Shown here: in pieces, positions 34,493 to 43,940 of the stretch | How the letters are laid out: every line of letters begins with the position of its first letter | Position numbering within the stretch: the stretch's first letter is position 1 | Origin: an uncultured Saprospiraceae bacterium | GTDB taxonomy: Bacteria > Bacteroidota > Bacteroidia > Chitinophagales > Saprospiraceae | Reading direction: 5' to 3' | Assembly (NCBI GenBank): GCA_938015595.1 | Contig: CALLPI010000010.1 | Location: 278,167 to 342,166 of the forward strand | DNA length: 64,000 nucleotides | Program-made: the position numbers and the translations under genes | Notes under the pieces: model-generated | Told to the model about the DNA's origin: nothing | Databases searched by the model: none | Seen by the model: the letters and a program-made list of their open reading frames with translations, nothing else

Positions 34493-36604
34493 ATGGATTC
34501 TCAACTCGTAGAATGGAAGGTGGAAGGTATGGACTGCAACAATTGTGCTACGGGTATAACCCGTTTTTTGGAGCGCAAGGGCTTGCAGGAAGTCTCCGTC
34601 AATTTTTCTACCAAAGATGTGCGTTTCAGGCTTGGGAGCCAACCCGTTTCCATAGAAGAAATAGAGCATGGCATTCAGAAATTAGGCTATGTAGTAGTAA
34701 AAAGCGAAGCTCCTAAGCCTTTCTGGACACTGGAAAAAAAACTACTGCTTGCTGCAACATTCACCATTCCGCTGCTATTGAATCACCTATTGATGATACT
34801 GGGCGTTCATTGGCATTGGATGCATCATCCCTGGGTGCAGTTTGCATTTTGTCTGCCTGTGTACGTCATCGGTACAGTGCATTTCGGCCGTAGTGCTTTG
34901 GGGGCACTGCGCAGCGGCGTGGCTAATATGGATGTATTGATCCTGCTGGGCAGCAGCGCCGCCTTTGCATACAGCTTGGTAGGCGCAGTAAAAGTTGTGC
35001 CTGACTACATCTTTTTTGAAACGGCGGCTACTATTATCACACTAGTGCTGGCTGGCAACTGGCTGGAAAAACGCGCAGTGGCACAAACTACTTCTGCTAT
35101 TGGAGAACTCACTCAATTGCAAGCGCCGAAAGCCCGCAAGTTGATGCCTTCTGGAGCTATTGTGGCGGTGGACAAAGACAGCATCGCCAAAGGCGATATT
35201 CTAATAATTAATGAAGGCGACAAGATACCCGCCGACGGTAAGGTGATACAAGGCAGCGCCTGGGTGGATGAGTCCATGCTCACCGGCGAGAGCGAGCCAG
35301 TATTTAAGCAGCAAGGAGATTTTGTCGTTGGCGCATCACTGGCGCAAAGCGGGCACCTGCGCCTAGAAGTAACCGCTGCAGGCAGAGATTCGGTTCTGGC
35401 GCAGATGATTGAACTGGTCAAATCTGCTCAACAGCGCAAACCTACCATTCAGCGCCTGGCCGACCGCATCAGCGCTGTTTTTGTACCGGCAGTGGTGGGC
35501 ATTGCGTTGCTTACCTTTGTGGTGGCGCATTTTGTATTTCATCTCGATAGCGGCAAGGCCCTGATGAATGCCATTGCTGTACTGGTCATTTCTTGCCCTT
35601 GCGCCATGGGGCTGGCCACGCCCACTGCCGTGATGGTGGGCGTGGGCCGGCTAGCGCGAGCCGGTGTGCTGATCAAAGGTGGCGACACGGTGGAGGCATT
35701 TGCCCGCATTCGCCAAATGGTGTTTGACAAAACGGGAACGCTCACCACCGGCACACTACAAGTACAGCGCATTCAATATTTTACCGCCAATAAAGACCGC
35801 GTACACGCGCTGGTTTTCCAGTTGGAACAGCACTCCTCCCATCCGGCTGCACGTGCGCTAATGGACCACATGCTCCATCGCAAGAACGGCCTTACACTAG
35901 ATTTGCACACCTTCAAAGAAGAAAAAGGCATCGGTGTATCGGCCATGGATGGCGCGGGCAATGTATTCCGCCTCGGCTCCGCCCGTATCCTTATGGCGCC
36001 TCCACCTAACCTGGAGGACAGTATATTTCTCACCGAAAACGATCAACTGCTGGCCTCCTTCAAACTGGCTGACGAAACTAGGCCGGATGCCGCTTCATCT
36101 ATCGCCTCACTTAAGTCTTTGGGCGTACAGCCTATCATCCTGAGCGGCGACAAAGCCGCAGTTACTGCTAAACTTGCTGCCGAACTTGGTATTGACCAAT
36201 GGTACGCTGAACAACTACCCGAGGATAAACTGCGCCACATAGAGCGGCTTTCAGCAGCGATGCCCACCGCCATGATCGGCGACGGCATCAACGACGCCCC
36301 CGCACTAAGCCGTGCCACTGTAGGCATTTCGCTGAGCCAAGGCTCCTCTGCCGCTATACATTCTGCACAAATCGTATTGCTCAACGGCCAACTTAAGCGC
36401 CTACCCGACGCCCTCTTGATAGCCCGGCATACGGTACTCACCATCCGGCAAAACTTGTTTTGGGCTTTCGCCTACAACATCGTAGCCATTCCGTTAGCGG
36501 CCCTGGGTTTTCTCAATCCCATGTGGGGGGCTTTGTTCATGGCTTTCTCAGACGTAGTGGTTATCGGCAATTCCATTCGGCTCAGATACAAAAAAATCAG
36601 GTAA
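34493..36604 (+). CDS. copA: Copper-exporting P1B-type ATPase CopA
   Basis: Heavy-metal P-type ATPase, about 703 residues, pumping Cu(I) out of the cytoplasm. One N-terminal HMA domain with GMDCNNC (Cys15, Cys18). Membrane metal site SCPCAMG (about 366-372), phosphorylation motif DKTGTLT (Asp412), the P1B His-Pro motif SSHPAARA, and hinge GDGINDAPALS (about 596). The CPC motif supports Cu or Ag. ATG 34493 is chosen; the open frame goes to a TTG at 34451 that adds a hydrophobic, unrelated N-terminus. Repeat R1 begins 3 bp after the stop. Confidence 0.94.
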   Translation: MDSQLVEWKVEGMDCNNCATGITRFLERKGLQEVSVNFSTKDVRFRLGSQPVSIEEIEHGIQKLGYVVVKSEAPKPFWTLEKKLLLAATFTIPLLLNHLLMILGVHWHWMHHPWVQFAFCLPVYVIGTVHFGRSALGALRSGVANMDVLILLGSSAAFAYSLVGAVKVVPDYIFFETAATIITLVLAGNWLEKRAVAQTTSAIGELTQLQAPKARKLMPSGAIVAVDKDSIAKGDILIINEGDKIPADGKVIQGSAWVDESMLTGESEPVFKQQGDFVVGASLAQSGHLRLEVTAAGRDSVLAQMIELVKSAQQRKPTIQRLADRISAVFVPAVVGIALLTFVVAHFVFHLDSGKALMNAIAVLVISCPCAMGLATPTAVMVGVGRLARAGVLIKGGDTVEAFARIRQMVFDKTGTLTTGTLQVQRIQYFTANKDRVHALVFQLEQHSSHPAARALMDHMLHRKNGLTLDLHTFKEEKGIGVSAMDGAGNVFRLGSARILMAPPPNLEDSIFLTENDQLLASFKLADETRPDAASSIASLKSLGVQPIILSGDKAAVTAKLAAELGIDQWYAEQLPEDKLRHIERLSAAMPTAMIGDGINDAPALSRATVGISLSQGSSAAIHSAQIVLLNGQLKRLPDALLIARHTVLTIRQNLFWAFAYNIVAIPLAALGFLNPMWGALFMAFSDVVVIGNSIRLRYKKIR

Positions 36605-36606
36605 GC

Positions 36607-36684
36607 TATACTGGGTAACGCCAAGGTTTTGTGTACAATTCACAGGCGTTGTGCACAGAACCTTGACGAGCTGAAGTGCATATA
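36607..36684 (+). repeat. Dispersed palindromic repeat R1, copy A
   Basis: Begins TATACTGGGTAACGCC two bases after the copA stop codon and runs to about GAAGTGCATATA. Arms AACGCCAAGGTTTTGTG and CACAGAACCTTGACG pair over 15 bp with a G-T wobble and one mismatch. Relative to copy B both arms carry one extra base (AAGG with CCTT against AAG with CTT), so pairing is kept. It may act as 3' hairpin for copA. Confidence 0.8.
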
Positions 36685-36704
36685 TAATTAACTCAATAAG
36701 ATAC

Positions 36705-36736
36705 TTAGCACGCATATTCAAAAATATTTATCTTTG
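36705..36736 (+). promoter_or_regulatory. Candidate promoter for the response regulator
   Basis: TTAG (36705-36708), 20 nt, TATCTTTG (36729-36736). The -7 box is exact; the upstream box is a weaker TTAG form. Leader of about 75 nt. Confidence 0.5.
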
Positions 36737-36815
36737 TAGCAGATACTTGTTGGCTTCTACCTTTCATAAATTGGCTATCATCACTGCAACTATTGTATCA
36801 TAAATTGTAAAAATA

Positions 36816-37325
36816 ATGGCACATCGTATTATTCTGGTAGAAGACAATCCTGCCGATGTAGAACTTACACGTGTAGCCTTGAACTCGCTCGAAGAAGAGA
36901 TAGAACTAATTCATTTTTCGGATGGGGAAGTTTTTATCAAACAACTTCCTGGGCTAGTGCTGGAAGACTTGCACAGCCTCATCCTCGACATCAACATGCC
37001 CAAATTGGATGGCTTGCGCTTGCTCAAGGATTTGCGCCGCCTCCGGCAGTTCAATCACTTGCCCATTGTCGTATTCTCTTCGTCCGGCTTACAGGAGGAT
37101 AAACGCACAGCAAAGATGGCCGGCGCTACTATATATGTGGAAAAACCTCATGACTTCGATACCTTTTTCGATATGGTGTGCCGGATTTTTTACAGTTTCC
37201 TAAAGCCGAAAAAGAACTACGCTCTGACTGACAGATCAGCCGACCCTCTGTGCCTGCATTACAAAGAGGATATTTCGCTTCAACCCGCGGTATCCGGTCC
37301 GCTTCACGGCCGAGCGCCGGAATAG
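36816..37325 (+). CDS. Orphan single-domain response regulator (CheY/Rcp1-like)
   Basis: Receiver domain with acidic pair Glu9/Asp10 (LVEDNPADVELT), phosphoacceptor Asp58 (LDINMP), Ser88 in VVFSSSG and Lys110 in VEKPHD. No output domain: a stand-alone phospho-relay or protein-binding regulator, of the kind often paired with bacteriophytochrome or hybrid kinases. No kinase is nearby. Residues 141-169 extend past the domain and are encoded on DNA that is also the 3' end of queG on the other strand, so this tail is probably not conserved. Confidence 0.85.
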   Translation: MAHRIILVEDNPADVELTRVALNSLEEEIELIHFSDGEVFIKQLPGLVLEDLHSLILDINMPKLDGLRLLKDLRRLRQFNHLPIVVFSSSGLQEDKRTAKMAGATIYVEKPHDFDTFFDMVCRIFYSFLKPKKNYALTDRSADPLCLHYKEDISLQPAVSGPLHGRAPE

Positions 37326-38177
37326 TTGTTGAAAAACTTCCTCACTCAAATCTATCCATTCCTGGCGCTTCATGTCCAGCAAGTGATCCGGCGGCAAAAA
37401 GGCTGGCTCTTCGTGCGGGCGCGCAAAGCGATTCCAGGGGCAAACCTCCTGGCAAATGTCGCAGCCAAACATCCAATTGGCCATTTGCCCGCGAAATGCC
37501 TCGGGTATGGCTTGCCGCAGCTCAATAGTGAGGTAAGAGATGCACTTGCTGCCGTCCATCCAATAGCCGCCAGGAGCAATGGCCTGGGTGGGGCAAGCGT
37601 CAATACAGCGCGTGCAAGTGCCGCAGTAGTCTCTTAGGGGCTGGTCGTAGATCAGTTCGAGGTCAAGAATTAACTCAGCCAAAAAGAAGTACGAACCTGC
37701 TTTGGGGTGTATGAGCAAGGTATTTTTGCCTATCCAGCCCGTGCCTGCTCGCTTGGCCCAGTCGCGCTCTAACACTGGAGCAGAATCCACAAAGCAGCGG
37801 CCATTCACTTCGCCAATGTGTTCGCGTATGAATTGCAGCAGTGACTTTAGTTTGCGCTTGATAACATAGTGATAATCCTCACCATAGGCATACTTCGAAA
37901 GTTGCGGCGCATCAGGGTCGCTTTGTTTTTGAGGATTATAATAGTTGTAAGCAAGACTGATGACCGAGCGGGCACCCTCCACCAGGCGGCGGGGATCCAC
38001 GCGCTGCTCAAAGTAGTTTTCCATATACGCCATCTGGCCGTGATACCCCCCGTGGAGCCAAGCCTCCAACCTTCGGGCTTCTTCGTCCAGTCGTTCTGCC
38101 CTTGCGATGCCCGTCAGAAAGAATCCCAGCCTTTGGGCTTCAGACTTGATGAGGCGGGTGTGCAGGCTTGCACTCAT
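37236..38177 (-). CDS. queG: Epoxyqueuosine reductase QueG
   Basis: Cobalamin-dependent iron-sulfur enzyme that makes the last step to queuosine in tRNA. 313 residues with two 4Fe-4S binding motifs, CGTCTRCIDACP and CDICQEVCP, and N-terminal SVISLAYNYY and GWIGKNTLLIHP blocks typical of the family. Overlaps the tail of the response regulator by 90 bp, convergent. The universal stress gene stop lies 3 bp before its ATG, so the two are likely one transcript. Confidence 0.93.
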   Translation of the reverse strand: MSASLHTRLIKSEAQRLGFFLTGIARAERLDEEARRLEAWLHGGYHGQMAYMENYFEQRVDPRRLVEGARSVISLAYNYYNPQKQSDPDAPQLSKYAYGEDYHYVIKRKLKSLLQFIREHIGEVNGRCFVDSAPVLERDWAKRAGTGWIGKNTLLIHPKAGSYFFLAELILDLELIYDQPLRDYCGTCTRCIDACPTQAIAPGGYWMDGSKCISYLTIELRQAIPEAFRGQMANWMFGCDICQEVCPWNRFARPHEEPAFLPPDHLLDMKRQEWIDLSEEVFQQLFRRSAVKRTGYRGLKRNILFVMQAQRVG

Positions 38178-38180
38178 GGA

Positions 38181-38993
38181 TTAGTCACCGTCGTCTTGTA
38201 GGATGAGAAGCGGCATTTGAATCTGGTAAACCTCCCGCTTGGTGGCGCTTTGGTGAAAGATGCGCTCCAGGAAACTGCGCTTGCGCCGAATCATGCATAG
38301 CAGGTTGGCTTGATACTCTTTAGTAAATTCCGCCAAACTGTCATGTATGCCATCAACCCCTAGCTCATAGTGGAAGGAGTGCTCTACGCTTTCCAGAAAC
38401 ATATCAATGGTTGGATCAATGCCTTTATCATCTTCGCCGACGTCTTTGTGATACACGCGCACTTTGGCGTTGTATGCCTTGCTCAATGCAAGTAGGGCTT
38501 TCATAGATGCAGGCGACGAAACGCTGCCTTCATCCACAGCAAACACGATAATGCTGAAAGGTTGAAAAGTGTAGCTTGCAGGGATGGCCAGTACGGGGAT
38601 ATTGACGTTTCGGATCACACCATTGGCCGTACTGCCAGAGAAAATTTCCTTCAAGCCAGTAGCGCCCTGCGACCCCATGATGATCAAGTCATAGCCTCCT
38701 GATTCAGCCAAGCGGGAAATACTCCCTACTGCATCACCGCGCACTACCTTACCTTCTACACTGGCGCCGTGCTGAAGCCGCGGGCGTAGCTGCGCCAGCA
38801 CGGCGTTCATTTCCGCCCCGGCATCTTCTTTAATCATATCTTCTACTGATACCATTACTGTGGCGGTAGAAGCCAAATGATAAGCGTGCACGAGCGTGAT
38901 GTGGCTTCCGAAGCGACTAGCTATATCAACAGCATAGTCGTAGGCGGTGGCCGCATTTTCTGAAAAATCAGTGGGGACGAGCAGGTTTTTCAT
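38181..38993 (-). CDS. Universal stress protein, tandem Usp domains
   Basis: About 270 residues, two UspA-like domains. Domain 1: MKNLLVPTDFSENA start and the nucleotide-type motif MGSQGATGLKEIFSGST followed by NIPVLAIP. Domain 2 (from about residue 150) is more degenerate, with RRKRSFLERIFHQSATK near the end. Involved in stress survival by family. Start ATG 38993 gives the standard N-terminus; 39002 is also an in-frame ATG. A 9-bp perfect inverted repeat lies directly ahead. Confidence 0.88.
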   Translation of the reverse strand: MKNLLVPTDFSENAATAYDYAVDIASRFGSHITLVHAYHLASTATVMVSVEDMIKEDAGAEMNAVLAQLRPRLQHGASVEGKVVRGDAVGSISRLAESGGYDLIIMGSQGATGLKEIFSGSTANGVIRNVNIPVLAIPASYTFQPFSIIVFAVDEGSVSSPASMKALLALSKAYNAKVRVYHKDVGEDDKGIDPTIDMFLESVEHSFHYELGVDGIHDSLAEFTKEYQANLLCMIRRKRSFLERIFHQSATKREVYQIQMPLLILQDDGD

Positions 38994-39005
38994 GTTGCGC
39001 ATTTA

Positions 39006-39047
39006 TGTCGTTGATTTCGTATGTAAAAGTAAGTCTTTTCAACGACA
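39006..39047 (-). promoter_or_regulatory. Perfect 9-bp inverted repeat before the usp start
   Basis: TGTCGTTGA (39006-39014) and TCAACGACA (39039-39047), 24-nt spacer. On the message it would fold just upstream of the ATG at 39002. It could be an operator or a leader hairpin affecting translation. Confidence 0.45.
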
Positions 39048-39109
39048 CAAGCAAATCAAGTTTTTGTAACCTACACCTCGCAGCCAGTTGGCCATTGACT
39101 CCGCCCTGG

Positions 39110-42100
39110 CTACGAGCGTACTACGCGATGAATCAGTACATGGGTACCCATTTGAAGCCGCAGCAAATAAAACCCTGGCGGATAATCTCCTATGTGTATG
39201 ACCTGACGAGTGGCCCCTGGTTCAAATACTTGTTTTTGAAGCGCTTGCCCGTTGATATGGTATATACTGATTATGCCGCCCGCCGGCGCTGGTTCTGACC
39301 ATTGCACAAACACCTGCCCTGGCGAGGGGTTGGGCATGATGCGTATGCGCATGTTCCCCAATTCATAAACGCTGTTTGGCTCCAGGCGAAAGCGGTTGTG
39401 CGCTGCGGTGGCATTGCCGCATTCATTTCGAGCCGTTACCCGCCAGTAATAGTGACCGGCGGCCAGCGCTTGCCCCGGCATAAAGCCTGGGGTGGTGCGT
39501 ATTTCGGAAACCACCAGGTCGGTAAAAAACTCATCGCGCGCTATCTCCACCAAGTAGCTCGTAGCACCATCGGCAGCATTCCAGGTCAGCGTTGGCGTCA
39601 AGGTGTAGAGCGTAGCATTGTTGGCCGGTTCGATCAACACAGGAAAATCCGGAGCGGTTTTCACTGTAAGGCTCAACCCGATTGTCCTGACAGCGCCGTC
39701 TGCACTCAAGACCTGGAGGCTTATCTGGTAAACACCCCGCGCCAGGCTTGGCAAGTTGGTCACCCTAGCTACGCGTTGATTATCAAGGGTATCAAATACC
39801 AAAAGAGGGCGCTCAGTACCTGGCCCTGTGCTGGCGTATGTAAAGGTCACAGGTGCAATAAAGCCGCTGCCCAGGTTGAGGGTATAAACTGCCACCCCCG
39901 ATTGGCAGGCGGTGATGGATGTAGGCATGGCGCTCAAGCTCAAGTCACCAGCAGTAGTGAACCGTGCTGGTACTGTCGTAGCGCTCCATCCGCATTCATT
40001 TTGCACTTCTACTACCCAGTAGTAAGTGGTCAGTAAGCTAAGGTTCTGGAGGTTGTATGAGTTAGCAGGAAGCGTGACCTCTGCTACCAGTTGGGTAAAA
40101 AGAGAATCCCTGGCTACGCGCAGCCGGTAGCCGGTAGCGCCAGTTACCACACCCCACACCAAGGTTATATCCTGAGGCTGAGCGGTAGCACCCGAAACCG
40201 GGCTGAGGAGAAGAGCAGCTGGCAATGTGCCACGCAAAGCAGCACTGATGGCAATGGAGGCGGTTTGTCCTGAAGCTGTCTGGGCTGCTATAGTCATATC
40301 CAGGTTGCCAACTTGTGGAAAGCCCCAGACGCGCACCGTCACAACTTGCCCTGGTGCTACGGGCAAAGGTGACGAGAAAGCATACTGCACCCCACTGGGC
40401 AGTCCTTCTATGGTAAGTTCAACTCCTGTAGAATCAAAAGCCGTACCGACGCCCATCTCAAAGGTAAGCGTATCGGAGATGCAAAGGTCAAATTGCGTCT
40501 GAGCGGGAAACAGGCGCGCTTCATGCGGTAAGGACGTGCAGATTTCCAGGTGCCAAGCCTGCAGGGAACCGCCGTCAAAGTTCGCCAGGTCATTGATGTG
40601 CAGCGTCCAATCGCCGGTAGCAGGTTGCCCAATGAAAACGGTAAAAGCATCCACCGGCTGGAAGTTGCCGCTGGCCGCTGGCAGAGTGGGATTGCACATA
40701 TTTTCCAGTTGTTGAGCCGTATTGGGGGCGGCGTCTTCAAAAGAAAGTAAGAGATCGTCACTGCTGCATCCGCTGAAGGTGGCTGGCACACCAATGCGGT
40801 CGAATAACACTGCCGCCGTACCCGAAGGCGAAATTAAGGTGGCGCGCAGGTCGCCCACCCAGGTGTGCCGTATATCCAGGCCGATGATCTTCACCCCGGC
40901 AACTACGCCTGGCGCTACATAATTGATGACGGAACTAATGGTAGGCGTGCCTTGTGAAGGAATAACAATGGGCAAATCTGTGGCTTGCTTTGAAGCACAT
41001 ATCGACACCGCGGTAGAAAACGAATGCACTTCCGACCACGGCCCTTGCCCGCAGAGGTTGCTGCCGCGCACGCGCCAGTAGTAGGTGGTGCCTGGCGCCA
41101 ATACTTGATTGCTCAGCCCGTTGCTATCTAGGTCATTTACATTGCCCACAATTTGAGTAAAGGCTGCATCCTGTGCAAGTTGAAATTGGTACCGCGTACC
41201 TGGTTGCTGAGCCACCCAGGTGAAGGCCGGCACCAGACTCACGCCCTGTGCCTGGTGTTCAGGTGTTTGTAGCACCGGCGCCGTGGGAATGCCTGCATTG
41301 ACCAACAAATAGAGAAACGTATTGCTTTGATGAATACCATCGCTGGCACCCAGGGTCATAGTATAGTTTCCAGGACTTATGGCGGCAGTGTTGCTGATCT
41401 CGAGGTGCACAGTATCACCAGGCATAGCTGGGTTGGCCGACCAGGAAACTGTAGCACCTGTAGGCGCGTTGTTCAGCGCGAGGTCAACCGGCTGCTCAAA
41501 GTTGGGGCTTACTGCAAGGGTATATCTAGCCGTATCAGGGGCGCACACGCCCAGCGAAGCGATGACCGGACTAACGGAAAAATTGCATTGCCTGGCCCAA
41601 CGGCCTTGCCATGCTACTACGCCAGTACTGTCGGGATCGAGCCAGGTGCGCAAAGCCGATGCCGGCGTGCCACCGCCATTCCAGGAAAAGGCCAGCCAGC
41701 CATAAGAATCGTAGAGATCGTTGCCACAAGCAGCAGAACCACCGTGTAGCTGGCCTACTACTTGTTTACTGCGGTTAAACAAAGGCGACCCGGAAGACCC
41801 CCCCTCCGTGGTGCCGATGTCCCAATCAGGCACGATAATGTGATTGCCTGTGGGAATGTCTTGGCTGCCGCTGCCCCAGTTGCCAGGATAGGTAGCATGA
41901 AATTCAAAACTAATGCGCTTCTCCTCCAGGCCCGGGTGATGTATACCAATGACGGTATCCTGCGGGGGGTGGTTGCTGCGATTCCATCCAGCAAAGTAGG
42001 CGTTGGCAGTTTCGGGTATCTGGCCAGTAAGTTCCACTAAGGCAAAATCAGTGGCTTGAAACCTGGCGCGCAGTACAGCACCAGTAGTGAAAGTGTTGAG

Positions 42101-42943
42101 GTTGCCGGTGCCCGGCGCTCCACTGGCTGGGCTGCCTGGCTGGCGGCAGGTGCTGTTTTGGTAGTTCCAATACACTACCATGGAAGGAGCATTGGCTGCA
42201 CTCACCCCACAGTGAAAAGCCGTCATGAAGTAGGGTGTGCAGTCGTTGCGGGTGTTGTTAATCAAAAAGCCCGTACAGGTAGTGTTGCCGTTGAGTGCAT
42301 ACAACCCCACCGACTGTATGATATCGCGGAAGTGATCCACGATAGCCCAACCGTCGGCCCCACCGCAAATGACATCCAGGTTGCAGGAGCCGGAGAGCAT
42401 CTGTGCGAATCCCATAAAATCATGGTTAATGCTGGACAGATGCAGTCGCAACTCTGGAACTTTACTCGCCGGCAGTTGCACTTCAATAACTAGCTCGTCG
42501 CCTTCTACAATGGGCGTCCACAGTTGGGCATGTTCCTGGTTGTCGGCGGGCGTAAACGGGCCTTGTACCGAGTGTCGGTCGGGTGTGTAAAGTAGGAGCA
42601 CGCCGCCATTGGGCATGCGGTACTGGTCAAAGCCAAGATTGAGTGAATGCGCGCCAGCAGAGTGCACGCGCAGGCGCCACACGGCCAGGCCAGCGCTGGT
42701 CGTATCCCACTGGCCATGAGTTTTTGGCGAAACATCCACATGAAAGGTTTCAGCAAAGCGAGACGGACGCCCAGGTATTCGCTGAGCCAGCTCAGCCCGG
42801 CGCAGTACCTCATTGTCTAGGGGAGGCATAGTCAGGAGCGGAACGGACTCCAACGAAGATTTCAAATCGGCGGGTTGCTGCGCATAGGACTGAGCCCATA
42901 GCAAGCAGGCAACCAGCGGCAGTACTAAGCGAAATATAGGCAT
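39110..42943 (-). CDS. Secreted lysyl-endopeptidase-like serine protease with P-domain, FN3 repeats and T9SS sorting
   Basis: 1277 residues. Signal peptide 1-22, prodomain to about 190, then a trypsin-fold protease with His244 (TAFHCG), Asp299 (ATDFALVEL) and Ser384 (GGSSGSPLF), followed by GQLHGG as in Achromobacter protease I. C-terminal parts: fibronectin-like modules with YYWRV repeats (several, from about 560), a proprotein-convertase P domain (about 650-800; DIRHTWVGDLRATLISP and TGDWTLHINDLA), and a T9SS sorting domain at the end (MPNPSPGQVFVQW to GFYLLRLQ). It would digest protein at the cell surface or in the medium. Lysine specificity is by resemblance only. Confidence 0.88.
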   Translation of the reverse strand: MPIFRLVLPLVACLLWAQSYAQQPADLKSSLESVPLLTMPPLDNEVLRRAELAQRIPGRPSRFAETFHVDVSPKTHGQWDTTSAGLAVWRLRVHSAGAHSLNLGFDQYRMPNGGVLLLYTPDRHSVQGPFTPADNQEHAQLWTPIVEGDELVIEVQLPASKVPELRLHLSSINHDFMGFAQMLSGSCNLDVICGGADGWAIVDHFRDIIQSVGLYALNGNTTCTGFLINNTRNDCTPYFMTAFHCGVSAANAPSMVVYWNYQNSTCRQPGSPASGAPGTGNLNTFTTGAVLRARFQATDFALVELTGQIPETANAYFAGWNRSNHPPQDTVIGIHHPGLEEKRISFEFHATYPGNWGSGSQDIPTGNHIIVPDWDIGTTEGGSSGSPLFNRSKQVVGQLHGGSAACGNDLYDSYGWLAFSWNGGGTPASALRTWLDPDSTGVVAWQGRWARQCNFSVSPVIASLGVCAPDTARYTLAVSPNFEQPVDLALNNAPTGATVSWSANPAMPGDTVHLEISNTAAISPGNYTMTLGASDGIHQSNTFLYLLVNAGIPTAPVLQTPEHQAQGVSLVPAFTWVAQQPGTRYQFQLAQDAAFTQIVGNVNDLDSNGLSNQVLAPGTTYYWRVRGSNLCGQGPWSEVHSFSTAVSICASKQATDLPIVIPSQGTPTISSVINYVAPGVVAGVKIIGLDIRHTWVGDLRATLISPSGTAAVLFDRIGVPATFSGCSSDDLLLSFEDAAPNTAQQLENMCNPTLPAASGNFQPVDAFTVFIGQPATGDWTLHINDLANFDGGSLQAWHLEICTSLPHEARLFPAQTQFDLCISDTLTFEMGVGTAFDSTGVELTIEGLPSGVQYAFSSPLPVAPGQVVTVRVWGFPQVGNLDMTIAAQTASGQTASIAISAALRGTLPAALLLSPVSGATAQPQDITLVWGVVTGATGYRLRVARDSLFTQLVAEVTLPANSYNLQNLSLLTTYYWVVEVQNECGWSATTVPARFTTAGDLSLSAMPTSITACQSGVAVYTLNLGSGFIAPVTFTYASTGPGTERPLLVFDTLDNQRVARVTNLPSLARGVYQISLQVLSADGAVRTIGLSLTVKTAPDFPVLIEPANNATLYTLTPTLTWNAADGATSYLVEIARDEFFTDLVVSEIRTTPGFMPGQALAAGHYYWRVTARNECGNATAAHNRFRLEPNSVYELGNMRIRIMPNPSPGQVFVQWSEPAPAGGIISIYHINGQALQKQVFEPGATRQVIHIGDYPPGFYLLRLQMGTHVLIHRVVRS

Positions 42944-43045
42944 TACCGAAAGGATTGTGTTACAGACTGAACGTCAAAGATATGACTCGAGATTACTCGC
43001 GCACAAGGCAAAAGCTAGTAGTGTCGGCTGCAAGCGAAAATAGGC

Positions 43046-43909
43046 TTATTCCGTTGGGCCGGTATCCTTTCTGGCTTCCAGCACATTTTGTATAGCCGGC
43101 GGAATATTGCTGAAAATATCGTATCCGGTAGCAGTTTCAATTTGGTTGACTGTCACGCGGTATTCGCCCCAGTTCTGAGCAGCTGCCACATTCTGGTTAG
43201 GCATACTTACAGCAATGACGCGAGTACTTTCATTGATGCGACTGAGGTCATTTTCGCCTTTGGGCAACACGAGAATGACTTTCCAGGTGATAGCGGGCAC
43301 AGCCACCTTACCTCCGGAAAGCGTATTGGCTGCGCCGTTATTGCCAGTGCCGCCTAAGCCGTAGTTACCCATCACAATGTACAACTCATTGCCCTGGCGC
43401 GCCAATTTGCGACAGTACGATTCCAGCTTTTCCCAGGGGCCTTGGTTCACTGCCGGCGACTGCGGGATGATATTGATCATATAAAAAGTGCTGCTATTGT
43501 CGGTCATATTCAAAGAGCGATCGGCAGAGGGGCAGTTGTGTCCTCGGTCAAATCCGCTACCTACATAATCAGCACTTGACACCTGATACCACCCAGCGGG
43601 CAGGTCGGGATAAGGCCGGAAATCATCCTGGCGGTCCACTGTGCCCAGCCATTCGGCGCTCAGGTACCAACTCACCCAGTTAGGAATACCCCGGGTGCGG
43701 TTGTAAGATACCGCGTACTGCGGCAAGGTAATGAGGTAGTTTTCGGCATTGCTAGGTTGCGTGGTGGCATTGCTGGGGTTGCCTAGCAACATGTTGAACT
43801 CCTCCAGATCAGATGTTTGTGGCTCTTCCGGCATATCTTTCTCACAAGACCATGCTCCTGCCAGTACAAACCCGACCAGTAAAAAAGCCGGCCAACGCTT
43901 ATTTTGCAT
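43046..43909 (-). CDS. DNA/RNA non-specific endonuclease lipoprotein (NUC1 family)
   Basis: Beta-beta-alpha metal nuclease, 287 residues. Signal peptide with lipobox ending GAWSC (Cys about 22), then an acidic linker typical of surface-exposed Bacteroidota lipoproteins. The active site is DRGHNCPSADRS with catalytic His, and the metal Asn is in NIIPQSPAVNQGPW. It degrades DNA and RNA outside the cytoplasm, probably for nutrient or phosphate supply. Located after nadC on the same strand but separated by repeat R1. Confidence 0.9.
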   Translation of the reverse strand: MQNKRWPAFLLVGFVLAGAWSCEKDMPEEPQTSDLEEFNMLLGNPSNATTQPSNAENYLITLPQYAVSYNRTRGIPNWVSWYLSAEWLGTVDRQDDFRPYPDLPAGWYQVSSADYVGSGFDRGHNCPSADRSLNMTDNSSTFYMINIIPQSPAVNQGPWEKLESYCRKLARQGNELYIVMGNYGLGGTGNNGAANTLSGGKVAVPAITWKVILVLPKGENDLSRINESTRVIAVSMPNQNVAAAQNWGEYRVTVNQIETATGYDIFSNIPPAIQNVLEARKDTGPTE

Positions 43910-43940
43910 ATATTCTTGATTTTCAGATACTGTCTCACTT

